NCBI GenBank assembly: GCA_036785705.1
Contig: JAWUZG010000137.1
Coordinates: 1-64,000 of the forward strand
Reading direction: 5' to 3'
From: Acanthornis magna
Taxonomy: Eukaryota; Chordata; Aves; Passeriformes; Acanthizidae
DNA length: 64,000 nucleotides
The notes beneath the pieces were generated by a model. It did not search any database, was not told the DNA's origin, and worked only from the letters and a program-made list of their open reading frames with translations. This document shows, one piece after another, positions 63,893-64,000 of the stretch. Positions within the stretch are counted from its first letter, which is position 1. Every line of letters starts with the position of its first letter. The position numbers were made by a program, and so were the translations under genes.

Positions 63893-63953
63893 TCATATAC
63901 ATATACATATACATACACATACACATACACATACATATACACATATACACATC
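63893..63953. repeat. (ATACAC/ATACAT)n microsatellite
   Basis: Tandem hexamers ATACAT and ATACAC over about 60 bp, ending at ATCTGTTACA. Confidence 0.9.
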
Positions 63954-64000
63954 TGTTACATATTATATTTGATACTATACTGATATTGACTTAATCAGCT

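Larger units (their letters stand above)
62921..64000. other. AT-rich DNA with terminal microsatellites
   Basis: Ordinary AT-rich sequence containing two dinucleotide-type arrays listed separately. No gene is seen up to the window edge. Confidence 0.65.

Noticed and set aside
63140..63953. Regularly repeated units as a CRISPR-like array
   Set aside because: The units are 2-6 bp microsatellites without unique spacers, and the genome is eukaryotic.

Overview
This window reads as a stretch of bird nuclear genome with no protein-coding gene that I can support. It is AT-rich, and in-frame stops break up every reading frame. The few longer open frames are either low-complexity AT-rich frames or lie inside transposable elements. 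The bird assignment rests on the repeats. There are five CR1 non-LTR retrotransposon fragments, three of which keep the avian CR1 3' tail (an ATTCTATGA-type octamer, seen here mostly as its complement TCATAGAAT). There are also several avian-type endogenous retrovirus solo LTRs. Two of the LTR families (one with TGTACTGGGTTT / TGTGGTGGTTTTG starts, one ending in CTAACCCCAGC on the plus strand) are ones I associate from memory with neoavian birds. I could not check this against a database.

Layout: 1-22139 is anonymous AT-rich DNA with microsatellites, one long poly(A), one long poly(T) and a more GC-rich block at 10560-10960 that could be regulatory. 22140-22608 is a damaged ERV LTR. 22609-29945 is anonymous and includes a polypyrimidine tract at 23958-24026. 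29946-31840 is a minus-strand CR1 split by a complete 522-bp solo LTR (30778-31299). 35268-38200 holds a CR1 scrap, a minus-strand solo LTR (36429-37006) and a third CR1 carrying a tetranucleotide expansion. 42223-43262 is a well-preserved 1040-bp plus-strand solo LTR, followed by a long minus-strand CR1 (44151-45725). 46310-47170 is an unexplained GC-rich island. 48110-48238 is a short basic open frame that directly abuts a 1258-bp minus-strand LTR (48239-49496). 51840-52390 is a plus-strand CR1 3' end. The last 11 kb is anonymous apart from a small LTR-like element (62672-62920) and terminal microsatellites.

Taken together, the window looks like intergenic or deep intronic DNA whose recognisable content is old retroelements. 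The LTRs keep TATA-like and polyadenylation signals, so they are the most plausible sources of transcription here. No CRISPR array, operon, rRNA or tRNA gene was seen. I did not find a convincing undescribed system. The items most worth checking are the GC-rich island, the small open frame beside the large LTR, the nested CR1/LTR insertion, and the 249-bp element with an unusually long flanking repeat.
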